Positions 53,405 through 61,581 of a DNA stretch of 64,000 bases are shown here, one piece after another. The notes beneath the pieces were generated by a model. The model had not been told where the DNA came from. It made no database searches and worked only from the letters and a program-made list of their open reading frames with translations. Source of the DNA: a bacterium (GTDB taxonomy: Bacteria; UBP6; UBA1177); assembly GCA_017538365.1 (NCBI GenBank), contig JAFYIZ010000026.1, positions 1 through 64,000 of the forward strand, written 5' to 3'. Made by a program: the position numbers and the translations under genes. Within the stretch, counting starts at the first letter, position 1, and every line of letters starts with the position of its first letter.

Positions 53405-56400
53405 TTACTCCTCAATATATCTTACGCAGCGGACATAACCTGAATTTTCATAACCCCATGACTCGTTGCTTCCGCCTACAACTTCGCCTGTCGTGAAATC
53501 AAAGAGATACGGATAGATACTTTTGCTGCCCCATTCGTCCTCACCTTCGTTTCTGTCTGAAGTCCAGAATTTGCCGTAATCGTTGAATATAGAATGACTC
53601 TTGAATGTATAGTCGCAGAAACAGCGTGCAGTCTCTCCTTCACTAAGAATAACCTCTTCACTGCATGCACCGCTGCAATCCATATCCTCTTCGACGAGAA
53701 GATATAAATAAGACCAGACATCAGGCAGGCGCCATTCGCTGGAACCCTCGTACTCTTCCTCGTTCAGAGAATTACAGAAAGCTTCTGCGTCAGCGATAGT
53801 ACCTGTTATCAGTTCAGATTTCTTTGACCATGCCATATCTTCAACATAATACGGGAGAGTCCCTTCAAAATTGTCGGGGTCTTCAAGCGGATCAGAAACG
53901 GAACGGACGCAACGTACCTGCAGATCGGCATAGCTGTCCGAAAGATTTTTGTTCTGATCTGTCATAAGATCGATAAAATCAAGCGTCGTCATGTAGGACC
54001 CGTCAAAAATATCGCTGCTCAGAAGAATCGGCATATCCGAGAAAAGCGAATATTTTCCGGTAAGATCGGGAGCACATGCAGATGTACCCTCAAGATCGCA
54101 GTTTCTTACCAGCTTCTGCAATTCCTCCAGAGTCGGAACTCTCCAGTTGTCGGAACCGCCTTCAACAAGCGTTCCGCAGTATTCAACAGCATCCCTCCAG
54201 TCGCCTTCTTCCGAAATTGACGACCATACGAGGCCGTTCGTCTCGTCGGTGTAAGGTGCCTCCTTCGGATCTTCCAACGTGTTGTCAAGAACACATCTTA
54301 CGACAAGCTGCGGCGCATATACTGTCGAAATATCGGACATTCCGCCTGTCGTCATATCTATCGTCCAGACATTCCACTGGTCACGCTCATAGTCCGCATT
54401 GGCATTTGAGAATGTTCCCGAAAAAAGGATTCCGTAGTCGCGGAGTGCTGTTTCATGTCCTGCTAATTCGGCTGAAGTGCAATCCGACTCATAAGCGCTG
54501 TAATCTGAATGTTCAACCGTAACTCCGCATGTTCCGCCTGTTTTGAAAACATCGTCGGTGAAAAGAGACCTTACATCGTCTATTGTCGGGATTCTCCACT
54601 TTCCGCCCTTCATATTGCGGCAGTCTTTTGCCACATTCGACCAGTGGACGGATTCCATTTCATACTCATTGTAAATCAGTCTCTGCGACCATGTGATGTT
54701 GTTTGCGTCTCTGCACGGAGAATAGCCGTCTGCGCCGCATGCCGGTATTCCGTTTTCGGGATAGGGCGTAAGATCGCTTCTGACGCAGATGACAGAATAA
54801 GTTTCACCTGAATTGATTCCTCTTGTCCTGGATTTAACCTGAGGATGATCCGACATACGCAATCCCATTTCGCCGGTTTTCATATCGATCGCAACTGCGC
54901 CGATAGTCATCGTGAAAGTCGATGTAACAAAATTTTCAGCCGGCAGTCCCGGGAAAGATGATGCAGGATTCGACTTGGAATAGTCAACAAGGCTCGCAAG
55001 CTCGTTTTTGTTCGGAAGTCTCCAGTCGTCATGACCTGCGTAATTCAAGCCTTCGCAGTATGCAAGCGCCTCAGGCCACGTTTTTCCGCTGACGGAAGTT
55101 TTCTGCCAGAAAAGATTGGTTTTCGAGTCAAAAATCATCTCCTGACCGTTTTCATTCTTCGAAGTATAGTCCGAAGCCGCAACTTCACCGTATTTATCAC
55201 CTTTAACACAGAGCAGAGCTTTATAGTCTGACTGACCATCGCTGCCGATACTGCCGGTATAGGTATCGTAGTAGAAATTCTTATCCGAAGTCCAGAATGA
55301 CTCGGTTCCTTCCCAATCCACAGTAAAATATACCGATTTGATCTCTTTGCCGGAATTAAGGTTGTTGAAAATATCGTGGTCGGCAATAGTCAGGAACTCG
55401 GCAGGTGTCGGCATTCTCCATCCGCCGCCGGCATATTCTGAAAGAGTTTCTTCGCAATACGGAGCTATATCATCGTAGGATTCTCCGCTTTCCGATGTGA
55501 GGATCCATGTAAGCCCGGTATTATTGTCCTTTATCTGCTGATACGGCGTGACATCATTTTCCGCCTTTTCAATTTTCTCAAAACTCTTCGGAACACATGA
55601 TTTTCTGAAAATATATCCCGCATCCTGACCGTTCAGCGCCCCGCCTTCTTTCGGGCATTCATCCAGAACACCGTTTTCGCCGAAGCAGTTTCTGAGTCCG
55701 GTGCAGATGACTTTGGAATAAAGAGGTTCCGGTTCAGGGATTACGTCTTCGTCACTATCGTCAACCGGATCTTCATCGGGTTTGTCACCGTCGCCTTTCT
55801 TCTCAACCGCAATAAAAGTGAAAGCGGTGAAGTGACCGGTAGTCATCATAATCGGGTCACCCGCAGCAGCGTTCATGATCGGGTCACCTGCAGCAGTAGC
55901 CATAATCGGATCTCCCGCTGCACTCATCATGATAGGATCACCTGCCGCATTCTGCATGATAGGATCGCCTGCCGCATTCAGCATTATCGGATCACCCGCA
56001 GCACTAGTCATAATAGGATCTCCGGCCGCGTCTTTGCCGACTTTTACAGCCACACCGGTCTCGCTGTAGCTCCACTCACCTTTAGCTTCATTGTAAACCG
56101 CTGCTGTAATGATTTTATTTTCAATGTTTTCGCCGTTTTCCATAGTAATCAGAACAGGTTTTTTGAAAATCGTACCGTTCGGCCCGAACTCTACGACTTT
56201 GCTTATAACTTTTTTACCGTCCGTTCCGGCATAACCCGATGCATCGTAGATCGTCATTGTTATGGTCGTGTCGGAATCGAGAGCACCGGCCGGAATATCA
56301 ATTGACGTTTTTCCGTCTTTACTTTCGACCTTTCCGCCCTCTTCGGCTGAAACTTCCTGAGAGACCTGCTCTTCAAATTCAGGTTTTTCCTTACTTTTCT

Positions 56401-56467
56401 TCTTGCTGCAAGCCGCAACCGCAAAAACCAAAGCAAAAACCAAAACAATAATGAAAAAGCGTTTCAT
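53405..56467 (-). CDS. Giant DUF1566 lipoprotein E with GDPIM repeats
   Basis: This is the first paralog in transcription order (1020 residues, lipobox AVAAC, Cys20). A ZU5-like domain (about 38-220) holds seven GDPIM units (148-208) before TTGHFTAFTFI. A short acidic linker follows, then VICTGLRNC/DECPKEGGALNGQDAGY (this copy has LNGQDA instead of FYGQDA). Five DUF1566 modules follow (GWRMPTPAEFLTI, DWRLPNKNELASL, KWRIPTIDDVRSL, NWRVPTLEELQKL, EWRLPDVWSYLYL). The gene has an AGGAGGG site and a promoter about 110 bp upstream, with a large hairpin at the start of the predicted leader. It probably heads an E-D-C transcript. Confidence 0.8.
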   Translation of the reverse strand: MKRFFIIVLVFALVFAVAACSKKKSKEKPEFEEQVSQEVSAEEGGKVESKDGKTSIDIPAGALDSDTTITMTIYDASGYAGTDGKKVISKVVEFGPNGTIFKKPVLITMENGENIENKIITAAVYNEAKGEWSYSETGVAVKVGKDAAGDPIMTSAAGDPIMLNAAGDPIMQNAAGDPIMMSAAGDPIMATAAGDPIMNAAAGDPIMMTTGHFTAFTFIAVEKKGDGDKPDEDPVDDSDEDVIPEPEPLYSKVICTGLRNCFGENGVLDECPKEGGALNGQDAGYIFRKSCVPKSFEKIEKAENDVTPYQQIKDNNTGLTWILTSESGESYDDIAPYCEETLSEYAGGGWRMPTPAEFLTIADHDIFNNLNSGKEIKSVYFTVDWEGTESFWTSDKNFYYDTYTGSIGSDGQSDYKALLCVKGDKYGEVAASDYTSKNENGQEMIFDSKTNLFWQKTSVSGKTWPEALAYCEGLNYAGHDDWRLPNKNELASLVDYSKSNPASSFPGLPAENFVTSTFTMTIGAVAIDMKTGEMGLRMSDHPQVKSRTRGINSGETYSVICVRSDLTPYPENGIPACGADGYSPCRDANNITWSQRLIYNEYEMESVHWSNVAKDCRNMKGGKWRIPTIDDVRSLFTDDVFKTGGTCGVTVEHSDYSAYESDCTSAELAGHETALRDYGILFSGTFSNANADYERDQWNVWTIDMTTGGMSDISTVYAPQLVVRCVLDNTLEDPKEAPYTDETNGLVWSSISEEGDWRDAVEYCGTLVEGGSDNWRVPTLEELQKLVRNCDLEGTSACAPDLTGKYSLFSDMPILLSSDIFDGSYMTTLDFIDLMTDQNKNLSDSYADLQVRCVRSVSDPLEDPDNFEGTLPYYVEDMAWSKKSELITGTIADAEAFCNSLNEEEYEGSSEWRLPDVWSYLYLLVEEDMDCSGACSEEVILSEGETARCFCDYTFKSHSIFNDYGKFWTSDRNEGEDEWGSKSIYPYLFDFTTGEVVGGSNESWGYENSGYVRCVRYIEE
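55844..56026 (-). repeat. GDPIM nonapeptide repeats of lipoprotein E (7 copies)
   Basis: Seven regular units; variable pairs TS, LN, QN, MS, AT, NA, MT. No extended unit is present. Confidence 0.9.
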
Positions 56468-56516
56468 GAGAACCCTCCTTTTATTGTTATCTCACACCTG
56501 AATGACCTTAAAAACC

Positions 56517-56574
56517 GCGGCGTCCGAGATACCGGAATCACGGAATCACGTTATCTCGACAAGATTTACGCCGC
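56517..56574. repeat. Two-tier hairpin repeat in the leader of lipoprotein E
   Basis: Outer arms GCGGCGT (56517-56523) and ACGCCGC (56568-56574) enclose inner arms CGAGATA (56525-56531) and TATCTCG (56552-56558). The loop contains GGAATCAC twice. The element begins almost exactly at the expected transcription start and is related to the repeat at 31915-32016. Confidence 0.75.
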
Positions 56575-56578
56575 AGCA

Positions 56579-56606
56579 ATTATTCTCTTACAAGAATTTT
56601 TTTCAA
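56579..56606 (-). promoter_or_regulatory. Promoter of lipoprotein E
   Basis: Minus strand: TTGAAA (56601-56606), 16-bp spacer, AATAAT (56579-56584). Near-twin of the lipoprotein A promoter. Confidence 0.7.
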
Positions 56607-56689
56607 GAAAATTTATTTGTATGAGAAACATAAAAATTGCATTTTAAAGCCCCATGATTATCCTTTCGCGCACTTTTGCGGAGGCTGAA

Positions 56690-57472
56690 ATGAACCAGTG
56701 GTATCAGATAGCGCTGCCGAAAGACTCATCAACAGACAGATTTCTGGAAATAGAAGGTTTTTTGGGAAGCGAAGAAAAAGAAAACGCAATCATTCTTTAT
56801 TTTGAAAAGAGTGAAAAAGTAAAAGAGCAATTAAAAGAATACAACATATCAATTATTTCCGACGGAGACTGGAAAGAGACATGGCGCGAATACTTCGTTC
56901 CTGTGCGTATCGGTTCTCTTACAGTAGTCCCGCCGTGGAAAAAGGATGAAGGCGACATCATAATAAACCCTGCACGAGGCTTCGGAACGGGTCATCACGA
57001 AACAACGAGACTCGCTTTGGGCTTTGTTGAGAAGGTTCTTCAAAAAGACAACGCTGTGAACACGATATTTGATGCAGGCACAGGTTCTGGAATTTTAGCA
57101 ATCGCTGCCGTAAAACTTAAAAAATCAATAAAGGCTACAGCAGTCGACAACGACCCCGACGCAATCGAAAACGCAGCTGAAAACCTGATCTTAAACAATG
57201 TTCAGGATTCTATAACTTTAAGCAGCGAGCCCGTTTTCAAATTTGAAGAAAAATACGATCTCGTAATCGCCAACATAATCTCGTCTGTCCTCTATTTCCT
57301 GTCGGACGACCTCAAGCGCCTGACATCGAAATGGCTCGTACTTTCAGGTGTTCTCGAAAGCGAAGCACCTGTTTTCATGCAGCGGATGGGACTTACAGAA
57401 GAGTTTGAACTTATTGAAAAAACCAATGAAAACGAATGGTCAGGATATCTTTTGAAAAGGAGAGACAAATGA
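56690..57472 (+). CDS. prmA: Ribosomal protein L11 methyltransferase
   Basis: This SAM-dependent enzyme trimethylates ribosomal protein uL11. The start at 56690 (MNQWYQIA) has GGAGG five bases upstream; an ATG 12 codons earlier lacks such a site. The N-terminal substrate-binding domain (about 1-80) leads to WKETWREYFVPVRIG, FGTGHHETTRLAL, the SAM-binding motif DAGTGSGILAIAA, AVDNDPDAIENAAEN and DLVIANIIS, all in PrmA order. At about 260 residues it is slightly short for PrmA (about 290), mainly through a compact N-terminal domain. The stop overlaps the next start (ATGA). Confidence 0.9.
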   Translation: MNQWYQIALPKDSSTDRFLEIEGFLGSEEKENAIILYFEKSEKVKEQLKEYNISIISDGDWKETWREYFVPVRIGSLTVVPPWKKDEGDIIINPARGFGTGHHETTRLALGFVEKVLQKDNAVNTIFDAGTGSGILAIAAVKLKKSIKATAVDNDPDAIENAAENLILNNVQDSITLSSEPVFKFEEKYDLVIANIISSVLYFLSDDLKRLTSKWLVLSGVLESEAPVFMQRMGLTEEFELIEKTNENEWSGYLLKRRDK

Positions 57473-57975
57473 AAGAATTTTTTAAAAATCTAAAAGAGGT
57501 TTTCAATGCTCTGACGAAATTCCAGTTTATGCGCTTCTGCGTAACCGGAAGTCTCGGAGTCATCACAGACGCCGTCATTTACCACGTTTTTCTGTGGCTT
57601 CTCCACGTCAATGCGGGCAAAGACAGAACGACCGTCGACACGATACTTCTTTTCATTCTTCCCGTTTTCGGCTATCTTGCAGCAGTTATTCAGAACTATC
57701 TTGTCAACCACTTCTGGACTTTCGGCAAAGAGACTGAAAACCACCGGATTTCATTCCATCTTTTCTTCAAATTCTTCGCTGTCAGCCTTTTCTCGCTCAT
57801 TCCGAGATACGCTTTCTACACTTTCCTGCTCATCTTCAACAACATTACGCCTGACCTTGCCAATATCGGCGGTATCGCAGCCGGAATGTTCACCAACTTT
57901 TTCGGCAGCAAATTCGTTGTTTTCAGATTCAGAGAAGAAGAACCGAAAAAAATCGAGCCCAAGGACGAGAACTGA
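57469..57975 (+). CDS. GtrA-like membrane protein
   Basis: The start at 57469 gives an ATGA overlap with prmA and sits behind AAGGAGAG. The 168-residue product has four predicted membrane helices and GtrA-family signatures: FMRFCVTGSLGVITDAVIYHVFL at the first helix, then NYLVNHFWTFGK, and a final NFFGSKFVVFRF. GtrA proteins are thought to flip or help transfer undecaprenyl- or lipid-linked sugars across the membrane. No glycosyltransferase partner is adjacent, so its sugar is unknown. dapF follows after 3 bp. Confidence 0.85.
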   Translation: MKEFFKNLKEVFNALTKFQFMRFCVTGSLGVITDAVIYHVFLWLLHVNAGKDRTTVDTILLFILPVFGYLAAVIQNYLVNHFWTFGKETENHRISFHLFFKFFAVSLFSLIPRYAFYTFLLIFNNITPDLANIGGIAAGMFTNFFGSKFVVFRFREEEPKKIEPKDEN

Positions 57976-57978
57976 TAA

Positions 57979-58785
57979 ATGGTTAAATTCTTTAAATATT
58001 CTGCCGCAGGTAACGATTTTGTCATCATAAACGAGCGCGTTCTCGGCAGCTTCGAACTGACTAAAGAAAACATTGTCAGAATCTGTGACCGCAGATTCGG
58101 CGTAGGTGCCGACGGAATACTTCTTCACTCGGAACCTGAAAGCAGAAACGCACACGCCAAAATGACGATTTTCAATAGCGACGGCTCGGTAGCCGAAATG
58201 TGCGGAAACGGAATCCGCTGCTTTGCACTTTATCTTTTGAAAGACTGCGGTTTTTCATTTGATCCGCTGAAAATCGAAACCGGAAACGGTCTTCTTGAAG
58301 CGCGGTACGAAAAGGCGGGAAACACGTTTAAGATCAGCGCCACTTTAGGAATTGCGAAAGTTCTGGATACCACAAAAACGGTCTCGGCAAAAGGCTTTGA
58401 ATTTGACCGCACCGGCATCTCTACCGGAAATCCGCATTTAGTCTACATCGCGAAAGATAAAAACTGCACACTCGATGTCAGCGAACTCTGGAAACTGCGT
58501 GAACTCGGATATGAAACAAATGTCGAACTCGTGACCGATACCGATTTTGTCAAAAACTGCGCAAAAGTTGTAGTACATGAGCGCGGAGTCGGCAAAACTC
58601 TTGCCTGCGGAACGGGCGGCGCAGCAGTTGTCAACACCCTCTATCTTGCCGGAAAAATCCAAAGAAATCAGCCATTTACAATCAAATATCCCGGCGGAGA
58701 CATAGACTACACGATAACTGATGACGGAGAAACCGTCATTTCCGGCATCCCTCTTAAAATTTTTACAGGCGAATTCGAAGGATAG
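57979..58785 (+). CDS. dapF: Diaminopimelate epimerase
   Basis: The enzyme interconverts LL- and meso-diaminopimelate in lysine and peptidoglycan synthesis. The two catalytic cysteines are visible: Cys75 in DGSVAEMCGNGIRC and Cys210 in KTLACGTGGAAV. Other family marks are YSAAGNDFVIIN at the N-terminus, RRFGVGADG and STGNPHLV. The 268-residue length is normal. Its presence implies a meso-DAP cell wall, consistent with the PBP at the end of the window. Confidence 0.95.
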   Translation: MVKFFKYSAAGNDFVIINERVLGSFELTKENIVRICDRRFGVGADGILLHSEPESRNAHAKMTIFNSDGSVAEMCGNGIRCFALYLLKDCGFSFDPLKIETGNGLLEARYEKAGNTFKISATLGIAKVLDTTKTVSAKGFEFDRTGISTGNPHLVYIAKDKNCTLDVSELWKLRELGYETNVELVTDTDFVKNCAKVVVHERGVGKTLACGTGGAAVVNTLYLAGKIQRNQPFTIKYPGGDIDYTITDDGETVISGIPLKIFTGEFEG

Positions 58786-58789
58786 CATC

Positions 58790-59875
58790 TTGACCACGAA
58801 AGAACAGAAGGAACAGTTCAAAGACAAGCCTCTTAAAGCCTGCATCAGCTATCTGGAAGAGATCGCTGAAACTGACATTGACCAGGCGGAAGCCTTTGCC
58901 GATCTGCATTCGATAATAAAAAACCTTATCAAATCGAACAGGCTTTTCGATATATCCTCTTTCTACACTTTTTTGAAAAATGCCGCTGCAAACGGAAACA
59001 AAGTCGGGATGTTTTTCGAGCCTGCAAAGAACATGCTGAAAGAAAACATCAAGAATTTATTTACAAAATCAATAACTTACAACAATACTGAACTTAGAGA
59101 GACTTTCTCCGACATCCTCGGAAACAACAACGGTCTTCTTATCGACCTCGTAAGTTTCATTTTCAAAAAATACGACCTTTTCGGCTTTACTTTTTCCGAC
59201 AACATAAACCGGCAGCTTGTCCAGATTGCATCAAAAGATCTTTACAGTTTCATCGATCACGCAGACACCGGTTTTCTCGCGTTTTACCTCTCTTCGCTGC
59301 CGAAAATAGGTTTTGTTCCGAAAGAACACATCGAGCAGCTGACCGGCATGATACTCTACAAAATCGATTCGCAGCCGCAGACCGCGAAAATCCTTGTTGC
59401 AATGAAGGAATATCCGTGCGCGGACATTCTGCTTCTTTTCATGCTCTCACAGCGTGACAACGACCGTCTGCAGGCGCTTCAGATACTTAAGGAAAAACTT
59501 GCACTTAAGCAATATGAAGAGTTGCGCTCATCTTTTGCGGGCAAAGCGCCCTACTTCATAAAAACAGCTATAACCGGCGGATTATTTTACGATTTCCACA
59601 ATATTCCGTTTGCCCACAAAGAGCTTTTTGCCGACCTTTTGAAATATACGGACATAAAAACCGTAAAAGAAACGGCAATTCCGCTTTTTAAGACGGCAAA
59701 TACAGCGGGAGACATCAGAATCACTGATTCAAAACTCGCATTTGTCCCCGCTTTGAAGGATTTGATTCCCGCCTTTTCCGATCTCGCTCCTGAACTCACG
59801 AAAATCTTAAGGGACGAAAAAATAGAACTGGAAGTCAAGGAAGAAATACGCAAAGTGCTGATTGAATCGAAATGA
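58790..59875 (+). CDS. Uncharacterised helical protein between dapF and nadD
   Basis: The likely start is TTG at 58790, seven bases after AAGGA; the in-frame ATG at 58721 lies deep inside dapF. The product of about 361 residues is predicted almost all-helical, with Lys/Glu-rich amphipathic helices and no membrane segment or signal peptide. Repeated Leu/Phe-rich helices suggest a HEAT-like or other alpha-solenoid fold, but I recognise no family. It overlaps nadD by four bases (ATGA), so it is translated with housekeeping genes. Confidence 0.6.
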   Translation: MTTKEQKEQFKDKPLKACISYLEEIAETDIDQAEAFADLHSIIKNLIKSNRLFDISSFYTFLKNAAANGNKVGMFFEPAKNMLKENIKNLFTKSITYNNTELRETFSDILGNNNGLLIDLVSFIFKKYDLFGFTFSDNINRQLVQIASKDLYSFIDHADTGFLAFYLSSLPKIGFVPKEHIEQLTGMILYKIDSQPQTAKILVAMKEYPCADILLLFMLSQRDNDRLQALQILKEKLALKQYEELRSSFAGKAPYFIKTAITGGLFYDFHNIPFAHKELFADLLKYTDIKTVKETAIPLFKTANTAGDIRITDSKLAFVPALKDLIPAFSDLAPELTKILRDEKIELEVKEEIRKVLIESK

Positions 59876-60429
59876 GCGGAGAAAAAACAAATATCGCGAT
59901 TTTCGGCGGAAAGTTCGACCCGCCGCATCTGGGGCATCAGCTCAGCATATTTTTAGCTCTCGAAAAATATGGTTTTGACGAAGTGTGGATAATTCCCAGT
60001 TTTTCGCACCCTTTCGGCTTTCATCCGGGCGACTTTGACACGCGCCTTGAGATGTGCCGTATAATGGCAAAACCTTTCGGAAAAGAGGCAAAAGTGCTCG
60101 ACACTGAAAAAAATCTGGGGCTTGAAGTCGTCTACACCGTTGATTTAATCAGATATCTCAAAAAAAATTTTCCGCAAAACGATTTTTCGCTTGTCATCGG
60201 CTCCGACAACTGGGATGTGCGGCAGAAGTGGAAAGATTTCGACAAAATCGAAGAAATGTGCCGCAGTATCGTCGTTATCGGCAGAGGTGAAGGGAAAGAA
60301 AACGGCTTTTCACTCCCCGATATTTCGAGCACGATGATAAAAAATATGATCAAAAGCAATCAGAATCCCGATGTTTTTCTCCCTGCGGGAATCTTGGAAT
60401 ATATCAGAAAAAACGGGCTTTACGCCTGA
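59872..60429 (+). CDS. nadD: Nicotinate-nucleotide adenylyltransferase
   Basis: The enzyme adenylates nicotinate mononucleotide in NAD synthesis. Motifs are GGKFDPPHLGH (His19 and His22 form the HxGH nucleotidyltransferase site), VWIIPSFSHPF, SLVIGSDNWD and, near the C-terminus, ISSTMIKNMI corresponding to the ISSTxIR motif. At 185 residues it is near the usual length. PSFSHPF replaces the more common PxxxPPHK loop, and Lys is at the place of the conserved Arg in ISSTxIR. PanD/CoaD-type relatives share the fold, but the ISST motif favours NadD. It converges with the ABC ATPase gene and overlaps its end by 10 bp. Confidence 0.85.
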   Translation: MSGEKTNIAIFGGKFDPPHLGHQLSIFLALEKYGFDEVWIIPSFSHPFGFHPGDFDTRLEMCRIMAKPFGKEAKVLDTEKNLGLEVVYTVDLIRYLKKNFPQNDFSLVIGSDNWDVRQKWKDFDKIEEMCRSIVVIGRGEGKENGFSLPDISSTMIKNMIKSNQNPDVFLPAGILEYIRKNGLYA

Positions 60430-61196
60430 ATGTTTCCTGTCGGAAAGACGAGAGATTTTCCATCTGAAAAATTACCGAAAGTAAGAAAATCGCTGTTGAA
60501 CAGAGTTTTCAGTTCTCCGCTTTCAACAAGATCCGCCGGAGTTCCGTCAAAAACGAGTCTCCCCTCTTTCAAAGCGAGAATCCTGTCGGAAAAAACAAGC
60601 GCTTCATTGATTTCGTGAGTGACCGTTATCACAAGTTTTCCGCTTGCCGCGATTTTTCTGATTATTTCGGAAATTCCTATCCGCTGAACAGGATCGAGAT
60701 AGGTCAGAGGCTCGTCAAGAAGCAATATGTCGCTATCCTGAGCAATCGCTCCCGCAATAAGGATTCTCTGCCGCTCTCCACCGCTCAAAGTGCCGATTTT
60801 TCTCGATAAGAATTTTTTCGTGTCAGTGAGTTCAAGCGCCTTATCTATCGCGGCTTTATCCTCTGCTGAAAGTTTTTCCCACGGCTTTCTGTAGGGATAG
60901 CGCGAAAGCTCGAGAAAGTGCGACACATCAAAATCGCCCGTGATCTCAGCACCCTGCGGCACGAACGAAATAAGTTTTGCCCGCTCGCGCTCGCTCATCG
61001 AAGCCACTTCTACACCGTTTGCAAGAACACTTCCAGAATGTTTGAGTAGTGAGGAAACCGCACGCAGAAGAGTCGTCTTTCCCGCGCCGTTAGTCCCTAT
61101 CAGCGAAATGTTTTCCGATTTTCCGGCAGAAAACGAAATATCCTTTATGATTTCCTTCCCTGATAATTCGACTGAAAGACTGCGGACTTCGAGCAT
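60420..61196 (-). CDS. ABC transporter ATPase, FecE/BtuD type, without visible partners
   Basis: The start at 61196 (MLEVRSLSV, behind AGGA) gives 258 residues; longer versions run through upstream non-coding bases. The protein has Walker A GTNGAGKT (34-41), the Q-loop region ISFVPQGAE, LSGGERQRI signature, LLLDEPLTYLDP Walker B and VTHEINEAL H-loop. The RYPYRKPWE and AxAIAQDS context is typical of metal-siderophore or cobalamin importers (FecCDE/BtuCD). No permease or binding protein is adjacent in the window, so the substrate cannot be given. rpmB lies 65 bp upstream on the same strand. Confidence 0.85.
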   Translation of the reverse strand: MLEVRSLSVELSGKEIIKDISFSAGKSENISLIGTNGAGKTTLLRAVSSLLKHSGSVLANGVEVASMSERERAKLISFVPQGAEITGDFDVSHFLELSRYPYRKPWEKLSAEDKAAIDKALELTDTKKFLSRKIGTLSGGERQRILIAGAIAQDSDILLLDEPLTYLDPVQRIGISEIIRKIAASGKLVITVTHEINEALVFSDRILALKEGRLVFDGTPADLVESGELKTLFNSDFLTFGNFSDGKSLVFPTGNIQA

Positions 61197-61261
61197 ACAA
61201 AAATCCTGCGGTTTAAATTTGACTTGAAATAAATTCAGTTGGAATCGAAATGAAGAACTGA

Positions 61262-61453
61262 CTAGACAGCTTTCTGAACCTTGCCGGAACGAAGGCAGCG
61301 GGAGCATACGGTGACCGTTTTTACCGTGCCGTTCTCAACGATTTTGACTTTCTGAATATTCGGATTCTGAATTTTCTGGGTTCTGTTGTTCGAGTGGCTT
61401 ACATTGTGGCCGAACATCGGTTTTTTGCCGCATATTTCACATTTGCGTGACAT
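61262..61453 (-). CDS. rpmB: Ribosomal protein bL28
   Basis: The start at 61453 (MSRKCEICGKKP) has GGAG upstream; an ATG four codons earlier lies over that site. The 63-residue product shows the bL28 pattern: GKKPMFGHNVSHSNNRT near the N-terminus, and two CxxC pairs (CEIC and CSRC), the zinc-binding version of this 50S protein. Confidence 0.93.
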   Translation of the reverse strand: MSRKCEICGKKPMFGHNVSHSNNRTQKIQNPNIQKVKIVENGTVKTVTVCSRCLRSGKVQKAV

Positions 61454-61497
61454 GATTTTCTCCATAAAATTAAAACAACAAACAAAAAAACGCGGGT

Positions 61498-61525
61498 ATT
61501 ATAGACATTTTTAATGAAAAAGCAA
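61498..61525 (-). promoter_or_regulatory. Promoter of rpmB
   Basis: Minus strand: TTGCTT (61520-61525), 16-bp spacer, TATAAT (61498-61503), then a GC-rich ACCCGCG discriminator. Both boxes match the gyrB promoter exactly. Confidence 0.75.
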
Positions 61526-61581
61526 TTTTTTTGAGCAGAAAAACTAAAAATATCGGATTTTTATCGGTAAAACAGAGGTGT

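Noticed and set aside
55844-56026. GDPIM nonapeptides as RTX calcium-binding repeats
   Set aside because: The period is also nine, but the GGxGxDx pattern is absent and a Pro-Ile-Met core is unlike RTX.
38271-56467. DUF1566 (lectin-fold) modules as targets of a diversity-generating retroelement
   Set aside because: No reverse transcriptase, accessory gene or template/variable repeat pair was seen in the window.
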